A stretch of DNA of 64,000 nucleotides from Okapia johnstoni (taxonomy: Eukaryota > Chordata > Mammalia > Artiodactyla > Giraffidae), in assembly GCA_024291935.2 (NCBI GenBank), contig CM044312.1, positions 71,815,001 to 71,879,000 of the forward strand, given 5' to 3'. Position 1 is the stretch's first letter. Every line of letters starts with the position of its first letter. The translations under genes and the position numbers were made by a program. Of the stretch, positions 35,175 to 47,476 are shown piece after piece. The notes beneath the pieces were generated by a model. The model searched no databases and was not told the origin of the DNA. It worked only from the letters and a program-made list of their open reading frames with translations.

Positions 35175-37130
35175 ATGAAAGACTGGAATATGGCAGAAAA
35201 GAAAAGTGCATAAAAGTATGGATTGAGTGATGAGTGAATAAACAGGAAATTAAATGCCCAGATAGGCAAAACCAAACCCAAACAAAAGAGCTTGCGTTAT
35301 ACAAGGTAAAAATGAGTGTAACCAGTCATTGATCCTACATGTACAAACCATCTGCTTTAGAAAAATTTCTATCAGCAACTCTTGTTCTTTTTAACTTCTT
35401 AAATTTTGGAAAACTGAATTTTACAATGGAAAATAATTAATTGGAAGTATAAATGAAATGAATTCAAGACATCACATGCTTCACTATAAAATTTTGACTG
35501 TCAGAAAAGGACAGCAGTGTTTGCTGATATATTTAATTGAAGTGAAATATTTGAAGTTGCATCTAGGAGTTTTAGCTATTTCTCTTATTGAAAGGGAAAA
35601 AATGGTCATAGAAATGTGCTGATTAAATTTAGTTTTCCACAGGTGTGCTTATACTCCTGTTTTCCATTTTTGAAAGTACACGTGCACTTTCATAATTTTG
35701 TAATAGAAATAGAAATGATAATTTTAGGAATTTATTGACAGAAAGATAATCAGTAATGGCTTTCTAGGAGTATAATTTATACATACACAAATATTTTAAA
35801 TTACTATTAATATATACAGCCATGAAATGAAAGGTCTTCATTTATCAAAAATGCAACATTACACATTCCAATGATTTATATACTGTTTGTGTATAAATGC
35901 AATGATGTATATATTTATGTACATGTATTTAGTGATTTATGGATTTGGAATTTTCATCATTCTAATTTCCTTTTGACAAATGCATTCATTTATCTTCACC
36001 CAATGAGATTATCATTAGGCAAGAGGCCATCACAGTTACTAGAACACAGGTACTTGCTGAATGAGACAGTATTTCAAGAGAAAAAACAGCGGAATTTACA
36101 GAATTACAGAATTACATGGTTTGTGATCGATGCTATCCCACAAGCATAATTTTTATGCTAATACACAAGTTAATTAATTGCTAAAAAAAATTCCAAAGAC
36201 AAAAATACAAAATATTCCAAAAACAAAAGGCCTTCAAAGAGAATATTGAGAAGTTGATCTAATCATGTCTATTGCCCTAATAATGTTTGTGTTTGTGTAA
36301 CAGTGAATGACTTCAAAGAATGTGGTTAGACAAAAGAATTCTCAAGAGTCTGTGCCCAGGGCCCTGGTGATTTTTCATCTCTGCTTAATATGCATGAACC
36401 TATTTATGCATATTTACCTCAAAATCAGTATGTAATCTTTGGTATTACATATTTACTTGATGAATTGAAACTTTATTACAAATAACATGTTCCATTTTTT
36501 CACTTTTGATAATAATACATTTTTTAAAATTAATTTTCTGTGTATATATATACACCAATGAAATAATTATAAGACTTTTAAATAGTTTTATTTTATTTGT
36601 CTAATTTTAGCTTTCCATCATGCAACTGCTTCCCTATGAAGAATTTTGTATCTCAAGATCAAACATGGGATATATATTATGCTCAATAATTCATACTACT
36701 TGTTGTTGAAATAAAAATTCTTAATAAAACATAATTTCTTGTAACACTTATTTAATTTTTCATTATCTATTTCCCTTTTTAAAATTTAGCTACCCAAAAT
36801 TTACTGATAAAAAAAGACCTATCTCAACTCTCATAGGTTGTATGTTAAACAAGTTATTTCAGAAAAGTGCAGGTAGCTATTATGCTTGTAATTAGAGGAT
36901 CATTTACTTTTTATCCATAACATAAAAGACATTTTTTGAGCATTTTCGAATTTTAGAAAAGTAAAAACCAAAACAAAAAAATTCTATTGATGGCTTACAA
37001 TTATCCTTTTTTCATACAGTTGGGAAATAGATGATATTTAATGATAAGAAAGAAATTAGATAAAGATGCAAAATATAGAGTCTAAAGGAATAAGTTATTT
37101 CCCCCTTTATATTAAATTGATACACAATTG
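35175..37130. other. Unique AT-rich sequence
   Basis: No supported gene or repeat; the 92-codon frame at 35871-36149 has no motif. Confidence 0.45.
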
Positions 37131-37264
37131 GGCTTCCCTGGTACCTTAGATGTTTAAAGAATCTGCCTGCAATGCAGGAGACCTGGGTTGGAAAGATCCC
37201 CTGGAGGAGGGCACAGCAACCCACTCCAGTATTCTTGCCTGGAGAATCCCCATGGACAGAGAAA
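37131..37264 (+). mobile_element. Bov-tA SINE, 3'-truncated
   Basis: GGGCTTCCCTGGTACCTTAG through CTGCCTGCAATGCAGGAGAC to GAGAATCCCCATGGACAGAG; the usual end of the body is missing. Confidence 0.9.
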
Positions 37265-37971
37265 TTAGTAGAATACATGGTGTGTAGATATTATTGTGAG
37301 TGAGAATTCTTCTTGTATCCAGACTGTGTGTAGATGCCCAAGGCTATTCTAGGTAAGACAGTAGGGCAGACACACATGTCAAATTAAATTAAACAAGGCA
37401 TTGTACTAATTCATTTACTCTACTTTTTAGATATCTATTACTATGAACAGAATCTCTTTAGCTGGATATAGACCTGTGTTGCTATTTTTTTAAACACTCA
37501 ATTATCCAACTTAAAAGGTCAAAAACTGTTACATGTTAAGTGACATTTGGCTCCAACAATCATTTTGTTCCACGAATTAATACTGCTATATTTGACAGTT
37601 TATTCTTATGTATTCTAAAATAATCTTAAAGTATATGTATTGTTACTTCAGCTATGCATTCTAGCTTTTTAGAGTTGAAATTATTAAATATATTAGAAGT
37701 CTTTTTCAAAAATATCAACTCAGTCTGCATAGATATTTAAGAAAATTAGTTTATTCACAATATTTATTGACCCAAATTGTTAAATTGTAAGGAAAATATA
37801 TTCTCACAGAGAATCAAAGATTCAGCCAACTGAGACATTAGAGATCTCATTGCCTAATTTTCAAACCTCCTGCAGGAGAACTGGCAGTTGGCAATCAGGA
37901 ATTCAGGTGTAAGGCTGAAAGTTGGCATTTTCATTATTTGTAAATATTTTTTCAATTATAATTAATTTTTG
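37265..37971. other. Unique AT-rich sequence
   Basis: Nothing recognised. Confidence 0.45.
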
Positions 37972-38105
37972 CTGCTGCTGCTGCTAAGTTGCTTCAGTTG
38001 TGTCCGATTCTGTGCGACCCCATAGACGGCAGCCCGCTAGGCTCCACCATCCCTGGGATTCTCCAGGAAAGAACACTGGAGTGGGTTGCCATTTCCTTCT
38101 TTAGG
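37972..38105 (-). mobile_element. Bov-A/ART2A unit with (GCT)n tail
   Basis: GCTGCTGCTGCTGCTAAGTT, GTGTCCGATTCTGTGCGACC and CTGGAGTGGGTTGCCATTTC: a single minus-strand unit. Confidence 0.92.
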
Positions 38106-39310
38106 CCTTGATATATTTCAATGGATTTACTGTAGCCATTTATTCAATATTCATGTATTATTTGTTTATTGCTCATTGCAATCTCTGCCCCCTTCCCCAC
38201 TCCATTTTCATCATTATTTTTAATTTTCATTTTTTAGAGAACATAAATTTCCATTAAAAATAAAATATAGAAGCTGGTATAATGAGTCTTTACTGAATAG
38301 TTAATCTGAATTCATCTAATGAAATTAATTTAAACCACAGAAACATATAGATTCCTTATTCTTGAGGTATTTATTTCATTTATCTATTGAATAATATGAG
38401 AATTTTTATTGCATTTGTCCTCTTATTCATCTTTTCATCATTTTATTTTATAGGCAATTTGATAAAAGCAATGTAAAAAAGGTAGTTAAAATAGATACTA
38501 TCATTCATTAATATTTTAATAGTGTGATTTCTTTATAATCATTATAAAATGCACTATACTTCTTTAAAAAAGTAAAGCTAACACAAGGCAAGAAACCTAA
38601 ATATTAAAGTTATTTTTCTCCCAATAATTCTAGTCAAAGATGTAGGTTGTGTGCACTTCTGATATGTATTAAATTAAAGCAATTTCCCCTGACACTTCAT
38701 ATAAGAGAGCTATTCAGTTAGGATGACATACTTCCTATTTAAGAATATATTATTTGACTGATGTTAGTGTTTACCTGAAAAAGGGAATGAATGCAATAAC
38801 TTTCTTTCAATATTCTGAACTAGAACTCTTTTTCATAAGAGGGACCACTATCAGGAGAAAATGTTGCATATTAATGTTGTAGGAATGTGATTTAATAATT
38901 TCACATCTTAATTTGTAGGCAAATATTTTAATCGGTTTTTAAAAACATATGGAGTTTATACTTTTAATGTTTTAGAGTTTTTCATTTATACTCATTAGAA
39001 TTATATAATTTTAGTGTTATGTTTCTAATATAAAAATAGATGGCATGAATAATCTACTTATTTTTGGATGTAATGGAAAAAGGAAGAATTTTGGAGGTCA
39101 AGTGTCAAGTCAAAATTCAAAGTTAAAAGTTTATAATTCTAATTGTTGTTATAGATATTTATGTAAATTACAGTGGCTAACAAATAGTACTACAATTTAC
39201 AATATATTGCTTCCTTCATTAAATGTTTTACATTATAAACTCTAAGATATAATAAATTATATTATTTATATGAATATTTCTGATTAACACTTTTAAAATA
39301 GTGTATGATT
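38106..39310. other. Unique AT-rich sequence
   Basis: Nothing recognised. Confidence 0.45.
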
Positions 39311-39315
39311 TATAT

Positions 39316-39352
<37 letters not shown>
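39311..39352. repeat. (TA)n microsatellite
   Basis: TATATTATATATATAATATA followed by about 12 further TA units, ending directly in front of a BovB copy. Confidence 0.95.
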
Positions 39353-39363
39353 CAGTATGGTAA

Positions 39364-40644
39364 CTGAGAACTTCCAGATGCACAAGCTGGATTAAGAAAA
39401 GGCAGAGGAACCAGCGACCAAATTGCCAACATCTGTTGAGTCATGAGAAAAGCAAGAGAATTCCAGAGAAATATCTATTTCTGCCTCATTAACTACACTA
39501 AAGCCTTTGACTGTGTGAATCACAACAAACTGTGGAAAATTTTTAAAAAGATGGGGATACCAGAACACCTGACCTGCATCCTGAGAAACCTATATGCAGG
39601 TCAAGAAGCAACTGTTAGAACCAGACATGGAACAATAGACTGGTTCAAAATTGGGAAAGGAGTACGTCAAGGCTGTATATTGTCACCCTGCTTATTTAAC
39701 TTATATGCAGAGTACATCATGCAAAATGACAGGCTGGATGAAGCACAAGCTGGAATCAAGATTTCCAGGAGAGATACCAACAGCCTCAAATATGTAGATA
39801 ATACCACCTTTATGGTAGAAAGCAAAGAAGAACTAAAGAGCCTCGAAGGTGAAAGAGGAGAGTGAAAGACTGGTTTAAAACTCAATTTTCAAAAAACTAA
39901 GACCATGGCATCTGGTCCCATCATTTCATGGCAAATAGATGGGTAAACAATGAAAACAGTGACAAACTTTATTTTCTTGGGCTCCAAAATCACTGTGGAT
40001 GGTGACTGCAGCCAACAAATTAAAAGACTTGCTGAATCTGGAAGGAAAACTCCATGGACTGTAGGCCGCCAGGCTCTTCTTTCCATAGGATTCTCCAGGC
40101 AAGAATACTGGAGTAGGTTGCCATGCACTCTGGGTCTTTCCTTGGAAGAAAATTTGTGACAAACCTATACTGTGTGTAAAAACACAGAGATATCACTTTG
40201 TCAACAAAGGTCCATATAGTCCACTCTATGGTTTTTCCAGTAGTCCTGTACAGATGTGAGAATTGGACCTAACGAAGGTTGAATGCCTAAGAATTGGTGC
40301 TTTTGAGAGCCCCTTGGACAGCAAGAAGATCAAAGCAGTCAATCTTAAAGGAAATCAACCCTGAATATTCATTGGAAGTACTGATGCTGAAGCTGAAGCT
40401 CCAATACTTTGACCACCTGTTGTGAAGAGCTGACTCTTTACAAAAGACCTTAATGCTAGGAAAGTTTGAAAGCAGGAGGAGAAGCTGGAGACAGAGGATT
40501 ATATGGTTGGATGCATCATCTGCTCAATGAACATGAATTTGAGCAAAGTCAGGAAGGTGATAAAGGACAGGGAAGCCTGGCGTGCTGCAGTCCATGGGGT
40601 CTCAAAGAGTCAGACATGACTCAGCGACTGAACACCAACAATAT
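39364..40644 (+). mobile_element. BovB LINE, 5'-truncated copy with nested SINE fragment
   Basis: Plus-strand BovB from ACTGAGAACTTCCAGATGCA (RT, before FIDY) to the 3' end, CAGACATGACTCAGCGACTG. The 39443-39865 frame (140 codons) shows YFCLINYTKAFDCV and VRQGCILSPCLFNLYAEYIM, but the catalytic motif reads YVDN in place of YADD and the first aspartate region reads LINY in place of FIDY. The enzyme is therefore dead. A Bov-A fragment interrupts it at 40051-40133. Confidence 0.93.
40051..40133 (-). mobile_element. Bov-A fragment nested in BovB
   Basis: CCATGGACTGTAGGCCGCCA through CAGGCAAGAATACTGGAGTA to CCATGCACTCTGGGTC interrupts the BovB. TGGAAGGAAAA before and TGGAAGAAAA after look like an imperfect target duplication. 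The same 3' boundary (GTTGCCATGCACTCTGGGTC) occurs in the SINE at 44347-44480. Confidence 0.82.
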
Positions 40645-41394
40645 ATACTATATTATTTATATTATCTACTCTATAAAATGTGAGTCAGAAATAAAACATT
40701 TCATTAATTTAATTAAAAATATGTTTATTATTTTTTGGATACAGCGTTTTCAGGTTATGCAGTATTTTGCAGGCAGCATTTGTGCCAAACCAAAGGTTAT
40801 TTTTTAAGTATTAAAGTAACAGAAACCAGTATGGAACATTCATTTTGAACAAAATATACTCACTTTAAATCCATAAACTGTAATTCAATTGTTAATTTTT
40901 ATATAATTTACTTGAAGCTTAGCATTGCAACTTCAAATCCCTATTTTTTTAGCCCAAAGTAGCAAGCTTATTGAGAGAATTTAAGTGTAGTCATGAAGAT
41001 CTAAGCACTTAAACTAGAGTAAACTTTCCAAATCCAGAGTAAGAGAAATCTAGAATTTGTTAACTCTGTTCTGTCAGTCAAAGACTGGTCGTTACATCTG
41101 TCTAAAGGTGACCTAGACAGTTCTATTTTTATCCTTTTTTTTAAACTTTAGTACTACAAATGCATTTAAATGTGTGTCTATGGTAAAGCTAGGCAAATAT
41201 CCATAAGGAAACAGGCCACTTAGTAAATTCATTAATCCTCAATGTACAAATAAAAAATTATTACTATTTACCATTTGAGTACAAGAGACTCTTTTATTTA
41301 TAATTTAAAATTATAAATTTCTTGAACATGTTTAGACTCCAGTTGAAAATAAGCCTTTTCCACTTTAAAGTTTAAAAATTATTTTGTCAATTTT
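40645..41394. other. Unique AT-rich sequence
   Basis: Nothing recognised. Confidence 0.45.
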
Positions 41395-41485
41395 ATACAG
41401 TAAGCCCAAAGAGAGTAGGCTTATTTGTTTTATTCACTAGTGTATTCCAAGTGCCAGCATAATTCTTGTCACTCAATATCTATTT
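41395..41485 (+). mobile_element. L2 LINE 3' remnant
   Basis: GTAAGCCCAAAGAGAGTAGG, TTCACTAGTGTATTCCAAGT, GCCAGCATAATTCTTGTCAC: order of the L2 3' end. Confidence 0.5.
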
Positions 41486-42514
41486 GTTTAGTTTATTTAT
41501 ATGTAACAATATACTTTAGGCTAGGTAGATGTTGTATTAATGAAAAAAAGAAGATGTAGTACACTATTCTGATAGAATTTTGAATTCCAGATATATTTTT
41601 TAGCATTTATAAATAATCAGATATCTTGTTTTTTTTAAGTAATTTTAAGTAGTCAGAACAGTATCTTGATTTTTTAAAAAATCATTTAGTGAAATTAGAT
41701 ATAAAAGGAGATACTATGTATTTTCAATGTTTGCTTAGAGTCATTAGGTAAACATAGAGTTTCAGACATCACCTTGATCTCATATATTAATTTTCAATAC
41801 TTAGAACTGTGGCATTTTTGTCTTGTTATATAGGTCGTAGTAACCTAAAAACAACAACTTATTCAATATTTTTTTTTAATTAACGAAAAATAGCTTTACC
41901 ATGTTGTGTTGATTTCTTCATACAACCGTGAGAGTCAGTCATAATTAAATACATATCTTCTCCCTCTGGAGCTTCCCTCACCTCCCCCCATCCCCCTACT
42001 CTAGGTCATCACAGGGTGCCAGACTGGGCTCCCTGTGTTATATAGGGACTTCCTACCAGCTATTTCACACATAATAGTGTATGTTTGTCAATGATACTTT
42101 CTCAATTTGTCATAGCCTCTCCTTCCCCCACTGTGTCCACAAGTCCATCTCATTCATCTAGGTCTCCATTCCTCCCCTGAGAGAGGTTCATCAGAACCAG
42201 TTCTCTAGATTCCATATATATGAACAATATATGATATTTGTTTTTATCTTTCTGACTTACTTCACTCTGTAAGAAGCTCTGGGTCCATCCACCTCACTGA
42301 AACTGACCCTCATCTGTTCCTTTTTATGGCTAATAATATTCCACTGTATGAATGTACCACATCTTCTTTATCCATTCATCTGTCCATGGACATTTAGGTT
42401 GCTTCCGTGTCCTGGTTGATGTAAATAGTGCTGCAGTGAACATTGGAGTACATGTGTCTTTTAAAATTGTGATTTTCTCAGGGTATATGCCCATTGGTGG
42501 AATTGCTGGGTCAT

Positions 42515-42668
42515 ATGGTAGATTTCCTGGAGAAGGAAATGGCAACCCACTCCAGTATTCTTGCCTGGAAAATTCCATGGACAGAGGAACCTGGCAGGCT
42601 ACAAACCATGGGGTTGCAAAGAGTTGGCCACGACTGAGCACATCAGCTCATCAGCAGATGGTAGATTT
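42515..42668. repeat. 11-base target-site duplication
   Basis: ATGGTAGATTT at 42515-42525 and 42658-42668 flanks the nested SINE unit in the L1. Confidence 0.93.
42526..42657 (+). mobile_element. Bov-A unit nested in L1
   Basis: CCTGGAGAAGGAAATGGCAA to CCACGACTGAGCACATCAGC; complete single unit, ends fitted by an 11-base duplication. Confidence 0.95.
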
Positions 42669-43175
42669 ATTTCTAGTTTTTAAAAGAATCTCCACAGTGT
42701 TTTCCATAATGGCCCTATCAGTTTACCTGCCCACCAACAGTGCAGGAGGGTTCCCTTTTCTCCATATCTTCTCTAGCATTTATTGTTTGTAGATTTTGGA
42801 TAATGGCCATTCTGACAGGTGTGAGGTGATATCTCACTATAGATTTGGCTTGTATTTCTCTAATAATGAGCTATGTTGAGCATCTTTTCATGTGTTTATT
42901 GGCCATCTATATGTCTTCTTTGTAGAAATGTCTGTTTAGGTGGTTTTCTGCTCATTTACTGATTGGATTGTTTGTTTTTCTGATATGGAGCTATATGAGC
43001 TGCTTATATATTTTGGAGATTAATCTTTGGTCAGTTGCTTCATTTGCAATTATTTTCTCCCATTCTGAAGGTTATCTTTTTGTCTTGTTTATAGTTTCAT
43101 TTGCTGTGCAAATGCTTTTAAGTTTTATTAGGTCCTATTTATTTTTGTTTTTATTTCCATTAATGTAGGTGGTGG

Positions 43176-44346
43176 GCCCAAGAGAATCTTGCTGCGAATT
43201 ATGTCAAAAAATGTACTGCCTAAAAACAACATTTTTAATGTGACTGGAAAGTTCCACAATAACTTTTATAGACAGAACCATATATCTTTAGTTTTAAGGC
43301 TATTTTTTCCCTTTAATTCTGAAAGCCCAGATCTCTTGGACACACTCTTTGTGAAACTTCACTATGTGGCCAGCAATTACATTATATTTAATTTATACTT
43401 TTATTTTTAATAAGAAAATCCATGAATGTTAATAGCCAACATATGCATCTGCTGTTTGGCCTTTATAAAGTTCATCAGAAGCACTTACATTTTATGTGTC
43501 AGTTGGGACCATACCACATTAGCGCTGAATTACAAGTATTATTTATCAAAGATAACACCTGCTGCAGCAAGAATATCACATAAGGTCACTTTATACTCTG
43601 TTGCAAATTTATTTATTTTATAAATTTTTTACTAGGATTTTTATTAGCTTTATCATTAATATTCAGTGGGATATGAATCTACATGTTCATTATGCTTAAA
43701 GGAATTTAAGCATATATGTTTGTATGTGTGTGTGGTTCTGCGTGTGTATTTAAGTTTTTCCTGACTTTGGATATGTGTACTTAGTGTATCTACCCATGTA
43801 TTCTGCAGGTTTTGTAGCACAGGAATTTTGATTGCAGGTGCTGTGAGATTGGCTAACATGAACCATTTTGGAAGTTATGTCATAATGAATATTTACTGAA
43901 TATTACTATATGGGTAGGAGCACTTTGAGGTTTTTTTCACAGTAAGATTGTACTCATGTATTAACGTTAGATACATCCTCGAATTTTGCTTTACAGAGAT
44001 AAAGTTGCAGATGTTTAACATTTTCAGGGTAAAAAATTTTAATGATTTAAAGAATCAAAGGGAATGTCTTTAATAAAGTTTCCATGGTTGATGGAGGGTG
44101 AGAATACCTCTCCTAGAGAAATGGTACTACAGTGTATGTAGCTCAGAGGCTTTGTAGTCTGTTGACTGGGAGCCCCAAACCAGAAAAAAAGTACTGCCCT
44201 TTTAGTGTACACACTCTGTAATGTTTCCTATCTAAATTGGGTTGTATTGACTGTCAATAACTGTCAAGAATCTATGCTTTTACTCTCTTTGAAAACTGAG
44301 AAGATAACTTTTACCCTTTCATGGATTCTGGTAGAGAACAGCAGTG
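43176..44346. other. Unique sequence
   Basis: Nothing recognised. The block around 43430-43590 is less AT-biased than the surroundings and repeat-free by eye. Confidence 0.45.
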
Positions 44347-44480
44347 CATGTGTGTGACCTAAGCCACTTCAGTCGTGTCTGACTCTTTCCAACCCCATGG
44401 ACTGTAGCCCACCAGGCTTCTTTGTCCATAGGATTCTTCAGGCAAGAATATTGGAGTAGGTTGCCATGCACTCTGGGTCA
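44347..44480 (-). mobile_element. Bov-A SINE unit
   Basis: AGCCACTTCAGTCGTGTCTG, GACTGTAGCCCACCAGGCTT, TTGCCATGCACTCTGGGTC: one minus-strand unit. Confidence 0.9.
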
Positions 44481-44646
44481 AAATAAAAGGAATGTACTAT
44501 TCTCTAAAAATCAAGAAACAAAAACTTTATTTTCATACCAATTTCCCTTCTCCTGTGATCCAATGTGCTAATTGAATCAACCTGAGGAACCCTCAAAGGA
44601 GACAGCACCTATGTACACAACAGTATATGCATGTGTGCTAGGTCAC

Positions 44647-46896
44647 ATCAGTTCAGTCACTCAGTGGTGTCTGACTCTTTGTGACCCCATGAACCACAGC
44701 ACGCCAGGCCTCCCTGTCCATAACCAGCTCCCAGAGTTTACTCAAACTCATGTCCATTGAGTCGGTGATGCCATCAAGCCATCTCATCCTCTGTTGTCCC
44801 CTTCTCCTCCCGCCTTCAATCTTTCTCAGAATCAGGATCCTTTCAAATGAGTCAGCTCTTTCCATCAGGTGGCCAAAGGATTGGAGTTTCAGCTTCAACA
44901 TCAGTCCTTCCAGTGACTACTCAGGACTGATTTCCTTTAGGGTGATTGGTTGGATCTCCTTGCAGTCCAAGGGACTCTCAAGAGTCTTCTCCAACACCAC
45001 AGTTCAAAACCATCAATTCTTCTGCAATCAGCTTTCTTTATAGTCCAACTCTCACATCCAAACATGACTACTGGAAAAACCATAGCCTTAACTAGATGGA
45101 CCTGTGTTTGCAAAGTAATATCTCTGCTTTTTTAATATGATGTCTAGGCTTTTCATAACTTTCCTTCTAAGGAGTAAGCATCTTTTAATCATGGCTGCAG
45201 TCACCATCTGCAGTGATTTTGGAGCTCAAGAAAATAAAGACTGTCACTGTTTCCACTGTTTTCCCATCTATTTGCCATGAAGTGATGGGACAAGATGCCA
45301 AGGTATTAGTTTTCTGAATGTTGAGCTTTAAGCCAACTTTTTCACTTTCATCAAGAGGCTCTTTAGTTCTTCTTCACTTTCTGCCATAAGGGTGGTGTCA
45401 TCTGCATATCTGAGATTATTGATATTTCTCCCGGCAATCTTGATTCCAGCTTGTGCTTCCTCCAGCCCAGCGTTTCTTATGATATAATCTGCATATAAGT
45501 TAAATAAGCAGAGTAACAATATACAGCCTTGACGTACTCCTTTCCCAATTTGGAAACAGTCTGTTGTTCCATGTCCAGTTCTAACCATTGCTTCCTGACC
45601 TGCATACAGATTTCTCAGGAGGCAGGTCAGGTGGTCTGGTATTCCCATCTCTTTCAGAATTTTCCACAGTTTATTGTGGTCCACACAGTCAAAGGCTTTG
45701 GCATAGTCAATAAAGCAGATATAGATGTTTTTCTGGAACTCTCTTGCTTTTTCGATGGTCCAGTGTATGTTGCCAATTTGATCTCTGGTTCCTCTGACTT
45801 TTCTAAAACCAGCTTGAACATCTGGAAGTTCACCGTTAACATATTGCTGAAGCCTGGCTTGGAGAATTTTGAGCATTACTTTACTAGCGTGTGAGATGAG
45901 TGCAATTGTGCGGTAGTTTGAGCATTCTTTGGCATTGCGTTTCTTAGGGATTGGAATGAAAACTGACATTTTCCAGTCCTGTGGCCACTGCTGAGTTTTC
46001 CAAATTTGCCGACATATTGAGTGCAGCACTTTCACAGCATCATCTTTGAGGATTTGAAATAGCTCAACTGGAATTCCATCACCTCCACTAGCTTTGTTTG
46101 TAGTGATGCTTCCTAATGTCCGCTTGACTTCACATACCAAGATGTCTAGCTCTATGTAAGTGATCACACCATCGTTATTATCTGGGTCGTGAAGATCTTT
46201 TTTGTACAGTTCTTCTGTGTATTCTTGCCACGTCTTCTTAATGTCTTCTGTTTCTGTTAGGTCCATACCATTTCTGTCCTTTATTGAGCCCATGTTTGCA
46301 TGAAATGTTCCCTTGGTATCTCTAATTTTCATGACGAGATCTCTAGTCTTTCCCATTCTATTGTTTTCCTCTTTTTCTTTGCACTGATCACTGAGGAAGT
46401 CTTTCTTATGTCTCCTTGCTATTCTTTGGAACTTGCATTCAAATGGGTATATCTTTAGTTTTCTCCTTTGCTTTTCACTTCTCTTCTTTTCACAAGTATT
46501 TGTAAGGCCTCTTCAAACATCCCTTTTACTTTCTTGCATTTCTTTTTCTTGGGAATAGTCTTGATCCCCTGTACATTGTCACGAACCTCCATCCATAGTT
46601 CATCAGGCGCTCTGTCTATCAGATCTTGTCCCTTAAATCTATTTCTCACTTCCACTGAATAGTCATAAGGGATTTGATTTAGGTCGTACATGAATGGTCT
46701 AGTGGTTTTCCCTACTTTCTTCAGTTTAAGTCTGAATTTGTTAATAAGCAGTTCATGATCTGAACCACAGTCAGCTCCTCATCTTGTTTTTGCTGACTGT
46801 ATAGAGCTTCTCCATCTTTGGCTGCAAAGAATATAATCAATCTGATTTCGATGTTGGCCATCTGGTGATGTCCACGTGTAGAGTCTTCTCTTGTGT
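44647..46896 (-). mobile_element. BovB LINE, second-longest copy
   Basis: Read on the minus strand, it runs from about 46896 (endonuclease YTWTSPDG-like region) to the 3' end at 44647 (CAGTTCAGTCACTCAGTGGT on the plus strand). About 2.25 kb of the 3.2 kb remain. A Bov-tA SINE sits at its 5' border. The frames at 46691-46455, 46356-45328 and 44901-44653 are successive segments. Breaks include a one-base deletion near 46436 and an about 11-base deletion near 45345. Confidence 0.94.
45328..46356 (-). pseudogene. BovB reverse transcriptase domain, open but fragmentary
   Basis: 342 codons cover the whole RT palm and fingers: NKASGGDGIP near residue 90, FIDYAKAFDCVD from 215, VRQGCILL and YADD at 317-320, all with the catalytic aspartates. 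The endonuclease part is in another frame upstream (46691-46455, with QDLIDRAPDELW). After KSLLMKVKK an about 11-base deletion, compared with the copies at 9150 and 16790, puts a stop within two codons. The ATG is internal, since in-frame codons continue upstream. Not a functional gene. Confidence 0.9.
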
Positions 46897-47106
46897 TGTT
46901 GCTTCAGTTGTGTCCAATATTTGTGACCATATGGACTGCACCCTTCCAAACTCCTCTGTTATTGGGATTCTCCAGGCAAGAATACTGGACTGGGGTGCCA
47001 TGCCCTCCTATAGGGTAGCTTCCCTAGTCAGGGATCAAATTCATGTCTCTTATGTCTCCTGCCTTGACAGTTGTGTTCTTTACCACTAACACCATATAGG
47101 AAGCCT
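46894..47106 (-). mobile_element. Bov-tA SINE, diverged
   Basis: TTGCTTCAGTTGTGTCCAAT, GGATTCTCCAGGCAAGAATA, GTTCTTTACCACTAACACCA: minus-strand copy at the 5' border of the BovB. Confidence 0.9.
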
Positions 47107-47340
47107 ACAACTGTTTATATGTTTACACAAAGGAGCTTTGGATACACAAAGCATATATACAATGGTGGACATACTATGTGTCCACACAGGAATTTTGGGT
47201 ACACAATGCATATACAAAACAGGGGCTGTCCCTCGGGTGGAGACACAGGCCCCTCACAGGGGACAACATCTACATTGGTTTTGTACTTAAGAAATTTGCT
47301 TAATTTCTCTATGTCAACTATTTTCATCCACAAAGTGTAG
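47107..47340 (+). repeat. LTR-like direct repeats, related to 15027-15130
   Basis: Two copies of a unit: TATGTTTACACAAAGGAGCT..TATACAA at 47118-47165 and CATACTATGTGTCCACACAG..TATACAAAAC at 47170-47222. A GC-richer block with CCCCTCACAGGGGACAAC follows. Shared with the block at 15027-15130 in the same orientation. Probably pieces of one retroviral LTR family; family not assigned. Confidence 0.45.
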
Positions 47341-47384
47341 ATATTTTTAAAAGTATTTGTGAGACATTTTCTGTTTTCATTTTA

Positions 47385-47432
47385 TCAAAATTTTTTTTAA
47401 TTTCAATCCTTAGTAAAGAATAACTGACAAAT

Positions 47433-47476
<44 letters not shown>

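Larger units (their letters stand above)
41866..43175 (-). mobile_element. L1 LINE 3' part, 5' truncated
   Basis: A poly-T stretch at 41870-41880 marks the 3' end on the minus strand. The 3' UTR follows, and then antisense ORF2: TATTCCACTGTATGAATGTA, GGTATATGCCCATTGGTGGA, AACAGTGCAGGAGGGTTCCC, TTTGCTGTGCAAATGCTTTT. Truncated at about 43175. One Bov-A unit is nested in it. Confidence 0.88.
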
